In this document: one piece after another, positions 48,520-56,251 of the stretch
How positions within the stretch are numbered: the first letter of the stretch is position 1
Layout: every line of letters starts with the position of its first letter
Assembly (NCBI RefSeq): GCF_029639405.1
Contig: NZ_CP121274.1
Span: forward strand, 2,976,001 to 3,040,000
Reading direction: 5' to 3'
Length of the DNA stretch: 64,000 bases
Source: Microbacterium proteolyticum
GTDB lineage: Bacteria; Actinomycetota; Actinomycetes; Actinomycetales; Microbacteriaceae
Program-made: the position numbers and the translations under genes
The notes under the pieces: generated by a model
Database searches by the model: none
The model's input: only the letters and a program-made list of their open reading frames with translations
What the model was told of the DNA's origin: nothing

Positions 48520-49764
48520 TCACCATCCGGGCGGGACGACCGCGCCGACGGCGGCGAGCGGAGCCCGCGCCTTGATCCCCACCTCGGCGACCTCGGATGC
48601 CGCGACCGACCGCCACGTGATCCCTCCGCCGGCGCCGACCCAGGTGGCATCCGGCTCGACGACGATGCTCCGGATCACCATCGCGAGGTCGGCCGCGCCG
48701 TCGTCGCCGATCCAGCCGAACGCTCCGGAGTAGACCCCGCGCGGGGCGTCCTCGAGGTCCGCGAGGATCTCCATCGCCGACGCCTTCGGGGCACCCGTCA
48801 TGCTCCCGGCCGGGAACGTCGCGGTCACGAGATCGCCGATCGTCGTCCCGGGGCGGAGGGCGCCCGAGACCTCGCTGACGAGCTGATGCACCGTGGGGTA
48901 CGTCTCGACCTCGAGCAGCCGGTCGACGCCCACCGACGACGGCTCGCACACCCGCGACAGGTCGTTGCGCATGAGGTCGACGATCATGACGTTCTCGGCG
49001 CGCTCCTTGGCATCCGTCCGCAGGTCTTCGGCGAGGGCGCGGTCGTGAACGGGGTCCGGATGCCGCGGGCGCGTGCCCTTGATCGGATGCGTGTGGACGC
49101 GGCCCCCGCGCACCTCGAGGAACCTTTCGGGCGACGCGCTCACGAGCGCCGTGTCGCCCTGCCGGACGAACCCGCCGTGGTGCGAGGACGCCTGCCGTCG
49201 CAGGCGGCGGAATGCGGCGAGGGCGTCGACGGTCCCGGACAGCCGGAAGCTGGTGGTGAGGCACAACTGGTAGGCGTCGCCGTCGGCGATGCGCTCCCGG
49301 CAGGCCGCGATGAGATCCGCGTACTCCTCGGGTGTGTGGCGAGCGGATGCCGCGCCCCGGTGTTCCGTCTCCGGGACCGCCGGAGCGATCCCGGCGCCGT
49401 CCGCGGTGCGCGCGAGTTCTTCCGCGGAACCTGCCGCCGAGAATGCCCAGACACGGCGCGCGGCGTGGTCGAACGCGAGCATCTCCTCGACGCGGAGCCA
49501 CGTGGGGACGCCCTCGTACGAGATCCAGCCCACCCAGCCGCCGCGGAAGGCGGGATCATCGTGGTCCGCGTGGGCCGTGGCATCCACCGCCAAGGGCTCT
49601 GCGCCGGGGACGGAATGCCCGGTGCCGAGGTAGCTCCAGCCCGATGACGCGTCGGGGCCCGCGTCCAGCCAGAACGCGTGCGGCGCGGTGGCGAACAGCG
49701 TGGAGAAGACGTCGTCGGGGTCGCGCCACCGCGGCAGGGCGACCGGGGAGACAGAACGCGGCAC
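48520..49764 (-). CDS. pabB: Aminodeoxychorismate synthase component I
   Basis: A 414-residue chorismate-utilising enzyme. The motif PIKGTRPR has the Lys that marks PabB (anthranilate synthase has Ala there). Other segments are [47 protein letters not shown] and [12 protein letters not shown]. It makes aminodeoxychorismate for folate. The partner glutaminase (PabA) is not in the window. The GTG has TAGCCT six bases upstream, suggesting a leaderless mRNA. Divergent from the DedA gene. Confidence 0.93.
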   Translation of the reverse strand: MPRSVSPVALPRWRDPDDVFSTLFATAPHAFWLDAGPDASSGWSYLGTGHSVPGAEPLAVDATAHADHDDPAFRGGWVGWISYEGVPTWLRVEEMLAFDHAARRVWAFSAAGSAEELARTADGAGIAPAVPETEHRGAASARHTPEEYADLIAACRERIADGDAYQLCLTTSFRLSGTVDALAAFRRLRRQASSHHGGFVRQGDTALVSASPERFLEVRGGRVHTHPIKGTRPRHPDPVHDRALAEDLRTDAKERAENVMIVDLMRNDLSRVCEPSSVGVDRLLEVETYPTVHQLVSEVSGALRPGTTIGDLVTATFPAGSMTGAPKASAMEILADLEDAPRGVYSGAFGWIGDDGAADLAMVIRSIVVEPDATWVGAGGGITWRSVAASEVAEVGIKARAPLAAVGAVVPPGW

Positions 49765-49770
49765 GCTCCC

Positions 49771-49776
49771 AGGCTA
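49771..49776 (-). promoter_or_regulatory. -10 box TAGCCT, leaderless promoter of pabB
   Basis: TAGCCT on the minus strand ends six bases before GTG 49764. It lies only about 18 bp from the divergent box of the DedA gene. Confidence 0.55.
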
Positions 49777-49793
49777 GGGCGCGCGGACGCCCG

Positions 49794-49799
49794 TAGGCT
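49794..49799 (+). promoter_or_regulatory. -10 box TAGGCT, leaderless promoter of the DedA gene
   Basis: TAGGCT ends seven bases before GTG 49807. Confidence 0.6.
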
Positions 49800-49806
49800 G
49801 AGCGAG

Positions 49807-50487
49807 GTGAACGAGATCCTCACGTGGTTGCTCGACGTCGTCCAGAACGTCGACCCCGTGGTGCGCACGCTCGTCGCCGGAGTCGCGATGATGCTGGAGA
49901 CCAGCGTGCTGGTCGGTCTCGTGGTCCCGGGCGACACCGTCGTCATCGTCGCGGGCACGGCGATCGCCTCGCCGCTGGAGGGGATCCTGCTCGGGGTGGC
50001 CGTCGTGATCGGGTCGCTCGCCGGCGAGAGCCTCGGCTTCTGGCTGGGACGCTACTTCGGTCCGCGTATCCGCGCGTCGCGTCTGGGGCAGAAGCTTGGC
50101 GACCGCAACTGGGAGCGTGCCGACCGGTACCTCCGCCGTCGCGGGGGCCCCGCCATCTTCCTGTCGCGCTTCCTGCCCGTGCTGCACTCGCTCGTGCCGC
50201 TGACGGTCGGCATGAGCGGCTACCGCTACCGACGGTTCCTGGCGTGGACGGCGCCCGCGTGCATCGTCTGGGCCGGCCTCTACATCACCGTCGCCGCGAC
50301 GGCCGCGGGCACCTACCGTGAGCTCGCCGACCGCATCCACTACGCCGGATACGTCTTCGTCGGGATCATCGTCGTCTTCCTCCTCCTGGTCTACATCGGC
50401 AAGAAGGTGCTGGAGCGCATCGAGCGCCGGCACCTCGCCGAAGAGCACGACTCCCTCGAACCGGCGGGCGACGACGTGAAAGACTGA
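49807..50487 (+). CDS. DedA-family membrane protein
   Basis: A 226-residue DedA/VTT-domain protein with about five helices. Family motifs are LETSVLVGLVVPGDTVVIVAG (acidic residue in a hydrophobic segment), GSLAGESLGFWLGRYFG and FLSRFLPVLHSLVPLTVGMSG. Members act in undecaprenyl phosphate recycling or lipid scrambling. The GTG start follows a close -10 box. The stop lies five bases before the DUF2183 gene, so they may be one operon. An acidic tail ends the protein. Confidence 0.93.
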   Translation: MNEILTWLLDVVQNVDPVVRTLVAGVAMMLETSVLVGLVVPGDTVVIVAGTAIASPLEGILLGVAVVIGSLAGESLGFWLGRYFGPRIRASRLGQKLGDRNWERADRYLRRRGGPAIFLSRFLPVLHSLVPLTVGMSGYRYRRFLAWTAPACIVWAGLYITVAATAAGTYRELADRIHYAGYVFVGIIVVFLLLVYIGKKVLERIERRHLAEEHDSLEPAGDDVKD

Positions 50488-50492
50488 GCGGG

Positions 50493-51524
50493 ATGCCTCG
50501 CTCCCCTCGCGCCAAAGTGCTCTGGTTCGCCCGCCTGGAGTACCGCTTCCATGCCTGGCGCGAGCGTCGCGCACGGGCTCGCGGTCTCCGGCCCTCGGTC
50601 ACCGGCTTCCCTGGCTACGGGACTGAGGAGTGGGTTCGCGTCCTCGGCCGCGTCCTCATCACTCCCCCGGTCAAGCGCACGTCCACCGGGGACTTCGCGA
50701 GCCTGAGGGGATGGCGCAGCTTCGCGGCGGTCCCGGTCGGGTACGCCCAGGTCACGGTGACGATCGAGGGAGTCGCGCACGAGGTCGTCGCCGACCGCGG
50801 CGGCGTCATCGACGCGAAGCTCCCCGCGTCGCTTCCTCCCGGATGGCAGACCGTGACGATGACGGTCGAGGGCAGCGAACCGACCGAGACCCGGGTGTTC
50901 GTCGTCGGCTCGGACGTGCGTTTCGGCGTCGTCAGCGACGTCGACGACACCGTCATGGTCACGGCTCTCCCCCGCCCGCTGCTCGCCGCCTGGAACTCGT
51001 TCGTCGTCGACGAGCACGCCCGCCAGCCCGTCCCCGGCATGGCCGTGATGCTCGAGCGACTCTCGCGTGAGCACCCCGGCGCCCCCGTGATCTACCTCTC
51101 CACGGGCGCGTGGAACGTGGCGCCGACGCTCACGCGCTTCATGCGCCGGCACCTCTTCCCCGCGGGCGCGTTCCTGCTGACCGACTGGGGGCCGACGCAC
51201 GACCGGTGGTTCCGCAGCGGCCGCGACCACAAGGAGGGCAACCTCCGGCGACTGGCCACCGAGTTCCCGAACGTGAAGTGGCTCCTGGTCGGCGACGACG
51301 GACAGCACGACGACGCGATCTACACGCACTTCGCGATCGAGCACCCCGACAGCGTGGCGGCCGTCGCCATCCGGCGCCTGCTGCCCGCCGAGGCCGTGCT
51401 CGCCGGTGGCCGCACGGTCGTCGACGACCACTCCGCCGCCGACGTCCCGTGGGTCTCGGAATCCGACGGCGCCGGACTCCTCGAGCGTCTCGAGGACGTG
51501 GGCGTCATCGCCGGCGACGCCTGA
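50493..51524 (+). CDS. DUF2183/App1-family phosphatidate phosphatase-like protein
   Basis: A 343-residue protein with the HAD-type catalytic motif VSDVDDTVM (DxDxT) in the App1/DUF2183 family. Yeast App1 hydrolyses phosphatidate. The N-terminal part (about 1-140) is an all-beta region with TGDFASLRGWRSFAAVPVG. Later segments are VIYLSTGAWNVAPTL, FLLTDWGPTHDRWFRSGRDHK and WLLVGDDGQHDDAIY. It lies directly downstream of DedA, which fits a lipid-phosphate role, but bacterial function is inferred. Confidence 0.88.
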   Translation: MPRSPRAKVLWFARLEYRFHAWRERRARARGLRPSVTGFPGYGTEEWVRVLGRVLITPPVKRTSTGDFASLRGWRSFAAVPVGYAQVTVTIEGVAHEVVADRGGVIDAKLPASLPPGWQTVTMTVEGSEPTETRVFVVGSDVRFGVVSDVDDTVMVTALPRPLLAAWNSFVVDEHARQPVPGMAVMLERLSREHPGAPVIYLSTGAWNVAPTLTRFMRRHLFPAGAFLLTDWGPTHDRWFRSGRDHKEGNLRRLATEFPNVKWLLVGDDGQHDDAIYTHFAIEHPDSVAAVAIRRLLPAEAVLAGGRTVVDDHSAADVPWVSESDGAGLLERLEDVGVIAGDA

Positions 51525-51587
51525 CGCCGCCGCGTGACTGCGTCTGACGCCGTCGCGTAGCAGCGCTGACGCGGCCGCGTGGCTGCG
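51521..51587. repeat. Three tandem copies of a 22-23 bp repeat
   Basis: Units begin CTGACGCCGCCGCGTG (51521), CTGACGCCGTCGCGTA (51544) and CTGACGCGGCCGCGTG (51566). The first overlaps the stop codon of the DUF2183 gene. Confidence 0.75.
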
Positions 51588-51663
51588 CAACCTCAGCGAT
51601 TCGCGTCGGGTGAGTGGCATCCGGGGTTCCGGGCTGAGGATGCGCGGATCGCTGAGGTTGCGC
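51585..51663. repeat. Long inverted repeat upstream of the SRAP gene
   Basis: Perfect 16-bp arms GCGCAACCTCAGCGAT (51585-51600) and complement (51648-51663), separated by 47 bp. Unlike most inverted repeats here it lies between co-directional genes. Confidence 0.8.
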
Positions 51664-51728
51664 CCGGCCGGGCGACCCGTGCCGGCCCCAACCCCGCTCG
51701 CGCCGCCGCCGATGTCGGAACCCCCGCG

Positions 51729-51734
51729 TACGGT
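51729..51734 (+). promoter_or_regulatory. -10 box TACGGT, leaderless promoter of the SRAP operon
   Basis: TACGGT ends six bases before ATG 51741. Confidence 0.5.
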
Positions 51735-51740
51735 GGAAGC

Positions 51741-52451
51741 ATGTGCGGTCGATTCGTCGTGGCCAATGTGGCATCCGAGCTCGTGGGGGTGCTGCGCGTC
51801 GACGTCGAGACCGATGAGCTGCCGCCGCCGTCGTACAACATCGCGCCCACGGCATCCGTGGCGATCGTGCTCGACTCGGTGAAGACCGAGCCGCCCGTGC
51901 GGCGCCTCGAGGTGGCACGGTGGGGGCTCGTCCCGGGCTGGGCGAAAGACGTGAAGATCGGCGCGCGGGCGTTCAACGCGCGGTCGGAGGAGATCGAAGA
52001 CAAGCCGATGTTCCGCAACGCCCTGATCAAGCGTCGCGCGGTGATCCCCGCCTCCGGCTATTACGAGTGGAAGACCACCGAGGCGGGCAAGACCCCGCAC
52101 TACATTCACCCCGCCGACGGGTCGCCGCTGTTCTTCGCCGGGCTCTACGAGTGGTGGAAGGATCCCGCCAAGGCGGAAGACGACCCGACGCGTTGGGTCC
52201 TCAGCTGCACGATCCTCACGCGCGACGCGATCGGCCGCCTCGGGTCGATCCACGACCGGATGCCGCTGTTCATGGACCCCGACTTCGCCGACGCGTGGCT
52301 CGACCCGACGACCGAGAACGTCGGCGACATCCTGGATGCCGCGGTCGACGCCGCCCCCGACGTCGCCGAGACGCTCGACGACCATGTCGTGTCGTCCGCG
52401 GTCGGGAACGTCCGCAACGACAGCCCCGACCTCATCGAGCCGGTGGAATGA
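51741..52451 (+). CDS. SRAP-domain protein (HMCES/YedK type)
   Basis: A 236-residue SOS-response-associated peptidase domain protein. The catalytic C2 (MCGRFVV) forms a DNA-protein crosslink with abasic sites in single-stranded DNA. Other active-site segments are YNIAPT, ARWGLVPGW, ARSEEI, IPASGYYEWK (Glu) and IHDRMPLFM (His). YedK/HMCES shield abasic sites from breakage. The start is fixed because Cys must be residue 2. Its stop overlaps the next gene as ATGA, linking the two. Confidence 0.95.
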   Translation: MCGRFVVANVASELVGVLRVDVETDELPPPSYNIAPTASVAIVLDSVKTEPPVRRLEVARWGLVPGWAKDVKIGARAFNARSEEIEDKPMFRNALIKRRAVIPASGYYEWKTTEAGKTPHYIHPADGSPLFFAGLYEWWKDPAKAEDDPTRWVLSCTILTRDAIGRLGSIHDRMPLFMDPDFADAWLDPTTENVGDILDAAVDAAPDVAETLDDHVVSSAVGNVRNDSPDLIEPVE

Positions 52452-53353
52452 CCGCACTCCTCGAGACGGATGTGCTTCCGCCCGCGGAGTGGACCGTGCG
52501 GGCGGACGCGCACGCCGAACGCGCCGACGCGCTGACGGCCGCTCACCGCGCCCGCGCCTCACGGGGGCAGAAGCATCCGGTCGAAGACTTCCTGTTCACC
52601 TACTACTCGTACAAGCCGGCGATCCTGCGACGGTGGCATCCCGGTCCCGGCATCGTGCTCGCCGAGGCCGACGAGCGGGCGTCCTGGCGCTGGTACCGGG
52701 TCGCGCCGGACGGGACGGAGGTGGATGCCGAGGCGTTCCGCCGCGACCGCGGTTCGCTGTACCGCGGCGTAGTGAACCTGCTGCGGGCCACCGCGGCCCG
52801 CCCGGCTCAGTTCGGGTGCTTCGGGCTGCACGAGTGGGCCATGGCCTACCGCGCCGACGAGGTGCGCCACGCGGTGCCGTTGCGTCTCGGGCGCGACGGC
52901 ACGGACGCCGTGGTCGAGTCGCACGATCTCAAGTGCACCCACTTCGACGCGTTCCGGTTCTTCACGCCCGAGGCGGTTCCGCGCAACCGGACCCCGCTCG
53001 CCCGTGAGGGGCAGATCGACGTCGAGCAGCCTGGATGTCTGCACGCCGGTATGGACGTCTACAAGTGGGCTGTGAAGCTCGGCCCGCTCGTGCCCGGCGA
53101 GATCCTGCTCGACGCGTTCGAGCTGGCACGCGACATCCGCACGCTCGACATGGAAGCATCGCCCTACGACCTCGCCGACTGGGGCTACTCCCCCGTCGCG
53201 ATCGAGACCCCGGACGGCAAAGCGCAGTACGTCGCCCGTCAGCGGGGCCTGAGCGAGCGGTCGCAGGCGCTGCGGACAGCGCTCGTGGCCGCGGTCACGG
53301 AGGGCGACGACACGCCCGGTGGAGCCGATTTCCTGCGCCTCGAATCCGTGTAG
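52448..53353 (+). CDS. Conserved actinobacterial protein, often called 3-methyladenine DNA glycosylase
   Basis: A 301-residue protein. The N-terminal segment HPVEDFLFTYYSYKPAILRRWHPGPG and the later CFGLHEWAMAYRA and HDLKCTHFDAFRFFTPEA are strongly patterned, with His, Glu and Trp residues. Homologues are commonly named 3-methyladenine DNA glycosylase; I see no classical helix-hairpin-helix or AlkA motif, so the name is tentative. It is translationally coupled to the SRAP gene, which handles abasic sites, and this fits a base-damage role. Neither is proof. Confidence 0.7.
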   Translation: MTALLETDVLPPAEWTVRADAHAERADALTAAHRARASRGQKHPVEDFLFTYYSYKPAILRRWHPGPGIVLAEADERASWRWYRVAPDGTEVDAEAFRRDRGSLYRGVVNLLRATAARPAQFGCFGLHEWAMAYRADEVRHAVPLRLGRDGTDAVVESHDLKCTHFDAFRFFTPEAVPRNRTPLAREGQIDVEQPGCLHAGMDVYKWAVKLGPLVPGEILLDAFELARDIRTLDMEASPYDLADWGYSPVAIETPDGKAQYVARQRGLSERSQALRTALVAAVTEGDDTPGGADFLRLESV

Positions 53354-53395
53354 TAAGCTCATGGAGTTGCCTCGAACGGGGCGAAAACAGAAAAC

Positions 53396-53468
53396 GGGCC
53401 TGTGGCGCAGCTGGTAGCGCACCTGCATGGCATGCAGGGGGTCAGGGGTTCGAGTCCCCTCAGGTCCA
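53396..53468 (+). tRNA. tRNA-Ala (GGC anticodon)
   Basis: A 73-nt cloverleaf. Acceptor GGGCCTG pairs with CAGGTCC (one G-T), anticodon stem CCTGC/GCAGG with loop ATGGCAT (GGC), T arm AGGGGTTCGAGTCCCCT, discriminator A. A terminator with a 14-bp stem follows. Confidence 0.95.
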
Positions 53469-53475
53469 CCGGATC

Positions 53476-53507
53476 GAATGCCCCGCGAGTGATCTCGCGG
53501 GGCATTC
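53476..53507 (+). terminator. Terminator of tRNA-Ala
   Basis: GAATGCCCCGCGAG and its exact complement flank a TGAT loop, followed by TGCGTTTCC. Confidence 0.85.
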
Positions 53508-53610
53508 TGCGTTTCCGGGCACCTTGCAGTATTTGGGAACGCGAGCACGCGATCGCTCCGTCCACCGTCACGGAACGGACGGGGGTGTCGTTCGTGTCGC
53601 AGAGAAGCGG

Positions 53611-54036
53611 TTACGACGTGACTCGCGTCCCGAAGGCCACGCCCGCGACGCAGAGATCGTCGGCCTCGCCGCGGAAGAAGAGAACCGCAGGTACTTCTCG
53701 ACCACTCGCCCCCTCGTCAGGCTGTGACTGTGAGACGTTGATGAACCATGTCGGGGAGAGGTCGGCATATTCCTCCCACTGCTCACCGTCGAACTTCTCC
53801 GGCTCGCCGGCCGACAAGCCGTCCCACGAGGTCGGATCCCCGAAGTCCACTGGAGCGTCCGCGCATACCCTTCCGGACTGCCCGGAGGTGGTGACCTCCT
53901 CGATGACGTCATTGCTGACGGCTCTCACGGCAGCCCCGTCGGAGCCGTAGACGGCCGCCTCCGGTGAGCAGGCCGTACACGCGAGCACGAGACCCGATCC
54001 GGCGGCGAATGTGGCAATCCTCGTACTCGTTCGCAT
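53611..54036 (-). CDS. Predicted lipoprotein or secreted protein
   Basis: A 141-residue protein with a signal-like N-terminus (RTSTRIATFAAGSGLVLACTAC). A lipobox-like VLAC or CTAC is present but deviates from consensus, so lipid attachment is uncertain. The mature part is acidic and has two further Cys (VCADA, DLCVAG). It looks less GC-rich than its neighbours and lies directly downstream of tRNA-Ala on the other strand, so acquisition is possible. No family recognised. Confidence 0.65.
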   Translation of the reverse strand: MRTSTRIATFAAGSGLVLACTACSPEAAVYGSDGAAVRAVSNDVIEEVTTSGQSGRVCADAPVDFGDPTSWDGLSAGEPEKFDGEQWEEYADLSPTWFINVSQSQPDEGASGREVPAVLFFRGEADDLCVAGVAFGTRVTS

Positions 54037-54180
54037 ATCCCTGCCCGTTCATGAACTCACCGAATCACTCCGTGGGTGTCGTCGTGACAACCTAGCCCTC
54101 CGACGTGCCTGCTGCACCGACTCCTCAATGAACTCCCGCTGCCGGCCGCGGGTAGGCCACGATCGGATGCCCGTACCCCC

Positions 54181-55122
54181 CTACCCCAGCAGCACGACGT
54201 CGAACTCCCGCACGACGGCCCGCACCTCGTCGAGGTAGCGCTGCGCCTGTTCGGTGAGCGGGATCGCGGAGTGGGCGATCCACCCGATCTCGATGCGCTC
54301 GTCGACGTCGAGCGGCACCGCGACGATCTCGGGGTCGAGGTCGTCGCTGATGATCCCGGTCGAGATCGTGTATCCCTCGAGGCCGATCATGAGGTTGAAG
54401 ATGGTCGCGCGGTCGGAGACGCGGATCTCCTGCTCGCTGGACAGGGTCGAGAGGATCTCCTCGGCGAAGTAGAACGAGTTGTTGTTGCCCTGGTCGAATG
54501 TGAGGCGCGGTAGGCCCGCGAGGTCGTCGAGCGTCACGCGCTCGCGCGCTGCGAGGGGGTTCTTCCGCGAGACGAAGATGTGCGGGTCGGCGAGGAACAG
54601 CGGATGGAACGTGAGCCCCGAGTCGCGCAGGAGCTTGTCGATGACGTCGCGGTTGAAGTCGTTGCGGTACAGGATGCCGAGTTCACTGCGCAGCGTCCGG
54701 ACGTCTTCGATGATGTCCCACGTCCGCGTCTCCCGGAGGGAGAACTCGTATCGTTCGGCCCCGCTGGCCTTGACCATGCGGACGAACGCGTCGACGACGA
54801 ACGAGTAGTGCTGCGCCGACACGCCCAGGAGGCGCCGCGACGCCGGGCCGCCCAGGTACCTCTGTTCGAGAAGGGCGACCTGCTCCACGACCTGGCGGGC
54901 GTACCCGAGGAACTCGACGCCGTCGGTCGTCAGCGTGATGCCGCGCGCCGACCGGACGAGCAACGAGCGGCCCACCTTCGCCTCGAGATCCTTCATCGCG
55001 GCCGACATCGTGGGCTGCGACACGTAGAGCAGATCGGCTGCGGCGGAGATGGAGCCTTCCGCGGCGACCTCGATGAAGGACTGGAGCTGCTGCAGCGTCA
55101 CACCGCTGGAACGACGGGCCAT
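54181..55122 (-). CDS. LysR-family regulator, probable controller of mesXD
   Basis: A 313-residue LysR regulator. The N-terminal winged helix (about 5-65) reads LQQLQSFIEVAAEGSISAAA, then LYVSQPTMSAAMKDLEAKVG; the substrate-binding domain follows (about 90-310). It is divergent from the mesX gene with a 117-bp gap containing the palindrome GACTAT-N8-ATAGTC. TATAGT lies eight bases before the ATG. By position it probably responds to a methionine-pathway intermediate, like MetR, but the ligand is not readable. Confidence 0.92.
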   Translation of the reverse strand: MARRSSGVTLQQLQSFIEVAAEGSISAAADLLYVSQPTMSAAMKDLEAKVGRSLLVRSARGITLTTDGVEFLGYARQVVEQVALLEQRYLGGPASRRLLGVSAQHYSFVVDAFVRMVKASGAERYEFSLRETRTWDIIEDVRTLRSELGILYRNDFNRDVIDKLLRDSGLTFHPLFLADPHIFVSRKNPLAARERVTLDDLAGLPRLTFDQGNNNSFYFAEEILSTLSSEQEIRVSDRATIFNLMIGLEGYTISTGIISDDLDPEIVAVPLDVDERIEIGWIAHSAIPLTEQAQRYLDEVRAVVREFDVVLLG

Positions 55123-55129
55123 AGGGAAA

Positions 55130-55149
55130 GACTATATGCGCGGATAGTC
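55130..55149. promoter_or_regulatory. Candidate LysR operator in the mesX control region
   Basis: GACTAT (55130-55135) and ATAGTC (55144-55149) form a 6-bp palindrome with an 8-bp spacer, right next to the LysR start codon and about 90 bp upstream of mesX. Confidence 0.5.
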
Positions 55150-55239
55150 CATACGGATTACCCGATGGATGCCGCGAGCGAGCACCATGGTCCCACCGAT
55201 GACCGCGGCGAGAGCCGACGAGCGAGAGGAGCCTCGGCG

Positions 55240-56232
55240 ATGTCCACCGACTTCACCTACCGGATCTCGACCACCCGATTCGACGAGGACTACTCGCCGT
55301 CCGAGAGCTCCCGCGCCACGACGAACTTCGCCAACCTCGCCCGCGGTGACGACCGCCGTGAGAACCTGCGCAGTGCGCTGACGATGATCGACCGCCGGTT
55401 CAACGACCTGGCGCGGTGGGACAACCCGGAGGGCGACCGCTACACCCTCGAGCTCGACATCGTCTCGGTCGACGTGGAGTTCGCGGCATCCGGTGACGAC
55501 CAGCGCTTCCCGCTCCTCGAGGTGCTCGACCTCGTGATCGTGGACCGAACGACCGGTGTTCGCCACCACGGGATCGTCGGCAACAACTTCTCGTCGTACC
55601 TGCGCGACTTCGACTTCAGCGTGCTGCTGCCCGCGGCCAGCGCCGCCGCCGGGTCGTTCACCGTCCCCGACGACTTCGGCGCGCTCCACGGAAAGCTGTT
55701 CCAGGACTTCCTGGAGTCCGCCGCGTACCGGAAGCGGTTCACGGTGTCGCCGGTCATCTGCATCAGCGTCTCCACCAGCAAGACCTACCGGCGCACCGAC
55801 AACCACCACCCCGTCCTCGGTGTCGAGTACGCGCAGGACGACTACTCGCTCACCGACGAGTACTTCGGGAAGATGGGGCTGCAGGTCCGCTACTTCATGC
55901 CGGCCGGCAGCGTCGCTCCGCTGGCGTTCTACTTCCGCGGCGATCTGCTCAACGACTACTCGAACCTGCAGCTAATCGGCACGATCAGCACGATGGAGAC
56001 CTTCCAGAAGATCTACCGTCCCGAGATCTACAACGCCAACGCCGCCGCCGCACACGTGTTCCGTCCGACTCTGGACAGCGGCGACTTCTCCCGCACGCGG
56101 GTCGATTACGACCGCGAAGAGCGCTCGCGCCTCGCGGTCACCCAGGGGAAATACACCGAGGAGCATTTCGTGAAGCCCCACGGCGAGCTTCTCGCCCGCT
56201 GGGCAGGCCTCTCCCCCGCCCTCGTCCACTGA
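55240..56232 (+). CDS. mesX: DUF1852 protein MesX, oxygenase partner of MesD
   Basis: A 330-residue protein of the DUF1852 family, known as MesX. In other bacteria MesX is required with MesD for a folate-independent methionine synthesis that also needs oxygen; it is thought to be an oxygenase. Visible conserved parts include TDFTYRISTTRFDEDY, DDRRENLRSALTMIDRRFN, GNNFSSYLRDFDFS and YTEEHFVKPHGELL. The ATG at 55240 follows GAGAGGAG. It ends 19 bp before mesD and is clearly the first gene of that operon. Confidence 0.92.
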   Translation: MSTDFTYRISTTRFDEDYSPSESSRATTNFANLARGDDRRENLRSALTMIDRRFNDLARWDNPEGDRYTLELDIVSVDVEFAASGDDQRFPLLEVLDLVIVDRTTGVRHHGIVGNNFSSYLRDFDFSVLLPAASAAAGSFTVPDDFGALHGKLFQDFLESAAYRKRFTVSPVICISVSTSKTYRRTDNHHPVLGVEYAQDDYSLTDEYFGKMGLQVRYFMPAGSVAPLAFYFRGDLLNDYSNLQLIGTISTMETFQKIYRPEIYNANAAAAHVFRPTLDSGDFSRTRVDYDREERSRLAVTQGKYTEEHFVKPHGELLARWAGLSPALVH

Positions 56233-56251
56233 CCCGTCGGAGCCCTCACCC

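Noticed and set aside
48428..48520. T-box or leader peptide upstream of leuS
   Set aside because: The gap to pabB is only about 90 bp and contains neither a T-box sequence nor a Leu-rich short frame.
48520..49764. Anthranilate synthase component I (TrpE)
   Set aside because: The PIKGT motif with Lys is diagnostic for PabB; TrpE has Ala at that place.
55123..55239. SAM or cobalamin riboswitch upstream of mesX
   Set aside because: The 117 bp are too short for either and lack their conserved cores; a LysR site is more plausible.
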